A stretch of DNA of 64,000 bases from an uncultured Muribaculaceae bacterium (GTDB taxonomy: Bacteria > Bacteroidota > Bacteroidia > Bacteroidales > Muribaculaceae), in assembly GCA_947628305.1 (NCBI GenBank), contig CANQZG010000004.1, positions 1 through 64,000 of the forward strand, in the 5' to 3' direction. The notes under the pieces are model-generated. The model did not search any database, was not told where the DNA came from, and was given only the letters and a program-made list of their open reading frames with translations. A program made the position numbers and the translations under genes. Below are positions 62,421-64,000 of the stretch, piece after piece. Position 1 is the stretch's first letter; the number at the start of each line of letters is the position of its first letter.

Positions 62421-64000
62421 ATGGCGAGAATAAAAATAAGCAAAGTTGTAAAAGATATAAACGTCGCACTGCCGACAGTCATCGATTTCCTTAGCAAGAA
62501 AGGCATAACGGTCGAGGACAACCCGAATGCCCGTATTGATGAGGAAATCTACGGACTGCTGCTCGATGAGTTCAAATCGGACCGCACCGAGAAAAGCAAG
62601 TCAGAGAAATTCCTCTCCGAACGTCAGAAGGACAAGGAGAAAGAAAAAACCAAACCCGCCCCTGAACCAGTCGAAATTAAGTTAGGCAGCGACATCCAAC
62701 GGCCAAAGGTAATCGGTCACATCAACCTTGACAAAAAAGGCAACCCCGTAACGGAAAAACCGGCTTCCACACCTGTCCCCGAAGCAAAAAAAACTGAAAA
62801 AACCGAGGGAAAAACCGCTGCCATAAATCCAGAGTCCGCACCTGAGACAAAGGTTGAAGAACCCAAGGAGCAACCCAAGGCCACCGAAGAAAAAGCCAAG
62901 GTTGAGACACCTGAAGTCATACCTGTCGAGAAAAAGGCCGAAGAAAAACCTAAACCCGCACCGGCAGAACCTAAAGCAGAGTCCAAGCCGGCTGCCATCG
63001 TTTCCACGCCCACCAAGGCCGAGCCTGTGAAAGAACAGGAAACGCAGGAGGCCAAGGAACCCGAAATATTCTCAGTCGGTGTACCCGCACCCGATACGAC
63101 AATAAAAGTCGTGGGCAAAATCGACCTCGACGCCATCAACCAGTCGACACGTCCAAAGAAAAAGACCAAGGAGGAGAAGCGTAACGAACGTATCGCCAAG
63201 GACAAGGCGGCATCGGGCGACCGCAAGAAGCGTAAACGCATCGGCGGCAAGGAGAAAGTCGATATCGAGAAAGCCGGTAACCAGGCATCGGGCAACCAAT
63301 CTAACGGCAACGGAGGGGGACGTGGCAATGACCGTAACCGTCGCGACAAAAACGCCTCCAAGGAAAACCGCAACCGACGCCCCGTACACACCGAGGTTAA
63401 CGAGGAGGACGTACAGAAGCAGGTCAAGGAGACACTCGCCCGCCTGACCCAAAAGGACAAGACCCAAAAGAAAGGTGCAAAATGGCGCAAAGAGAAACGA
63501 GAGGCGTTCGCCTCTCGTGAGCGCGAGGCCGCGCAACTCGAAAAAGCCGAGAGCAAGACGTTGAAACTCACCGAGTTCGTTACCGCCAATGACCTCGCAT
63601 CAATGATGGATGTACCCATCAACCAGGTAATCGGTACATGTATGAACATCGGCGTGATGGTCTCCATCAACCAACGCCTCGATGCTGAGACAATCAACAT
63701 CGTGGCCGAGGAATTCGGTTTCAAGACCGAGTATATGTCAGCCGAAGTGGCCGATGCAATCCACCAGGAGGAGGACAGCGAGGAAGACCTCGAGACACGC
63801 CCCCCGATTGTAACAGTCATGGGACACGTCGACCACGGCAAGACATCGTTGCTCGACTATATACGCAAGGCCAACGTGATTGCAGGTGAGGCCGGAGGCA
63901 TCACACAGCACATCGGTGCATACAACGTGAAACTCTCGGACGGACGTCACATCACGTTCCTCGACACCCCCGGTCACGAAGCGTTCACAGCCATGCGTGC
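62421..64000 (+). CDS. infB: Translation initiation factor IF-2 (partial, runs off window)
   Basis: Starts [32 protein letters not shown]; Pro/Glu/Lys-rich linker; ends [26 protein letters not shown]...[18 protein letters not shown]. Confidence 0.95.
   Translation, partial: MARIKISKVVKDINVALPTVIDFLSKKGITVEDNPNARIDEEIYGLLLDEFKSDRTEKSKSEKFLSERQKDKEKEKTKPAPEPVEIKLGSDIQRPKVIGHINLDKKGNPVTEKPASTPVPEAKKTEKTEGKTAAINPESAPETKVEEPKEQPKATEEKAKVETPEVIPVEKKAEEKPKPAPAEPKAESKPAAIVSTPTKAEPVKEQETQEAKEPEIFSVGVPAPDTTIKVVGKIDLDAINQSTRPKKKTKEEKRNERIAKDKAASGDRKKRKRIGGKEKVDIEKAGNQASGNQSNGNGGGRGNDRNRRDKNASKENRNRRPVHTEVNEEDVQKQVKETLARLTQKDKTQKKGAKWRKEKREAFASREREAAQLEKAESKTLKLTEFVTANDLASMMDVPINQVIGTCMNIGVMVSINQRLDAETINIVAEEFGFKTEYMSAEVADAIHQEEDSEEDLETRPPIVTVMGHVDHGKTSLLDYIRKANVIAGEAGGITQHIGAYNVKLSDGRHITFLDTPGHEAFTAMR

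Noticed and set aside
62717-63841. 374-aa minus-strand ORF
   Set aside because: Antisense to the infB linker; Ser/Phe-rich translation is the mirror of Lys/Glu/Pro codons.
1-64000. tRNA/rRNA genes or an intact prophage/ICE
   Set aside because: No tRNA-like cloverleaf, rRNA segment, integrase, terminase, relaxase or transposase was recognised; a tRNAscan/Infernal run would settle the RNA part.

Overview
The window reads as a 64-kb chromosomal segment from a Bacteroidales bacterium, possibly Muribaculaceae (inferred from protein style and TAnnTTTG-type promoters; not verified). Genes are mostly core: gdhA, mdh, rsmF, an RNase HI, an alanine dehydrogenase-like gene, aroK, psd-pssA, a comM-like AAA gene, a DEAD-box helicase, menA, ribE, queG, a DUF2723 protein and rimP-nusA-infB (infB runs off the right edge). 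There are also secreted or outer-membrane loci, including GH51, BspA-like LRR, DUF4886, WG-repeat, DUF5689 and TonB-receptor proteins. I found no transposase, tRNA, rRNA or CRISPR array. The most unusual content is non-coding or accessory: (1) many GTAG-hairpin / hairpin-CTAC intergenic elements that look like REP/BIMEs, with stems that vary but stay self-complementary and that swap position between copies; (2) a ~260-bp multi-hairpin repeat family in which two hairpin loops occur in opposite orientation in different copies; (3) two ~200-bp MITEs with 14-bp terminal inverted repeats, each inserted exactly at a start codon; (4) a third MITE-like element, plus a promoter/terminator pair, in the rimP-nusA-infB leader; (5) an AAA/DUF4143 ATPase gene bracketed by 29-bp direct repeats that include its start codon; (6) an island with a phage-portal-like protein and uncharacterised partners but no other phage genes; (7) an AAA-DUF4435 (TOPRIM-like) fusion resembling a one-gene PARIS architecture; (8) a G9 tract inside a signal-peptide coding region; (9) twin perfect palindromes upstream of a secreted-protein gene. 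All family names come from reading motifs by eye, without database searches.
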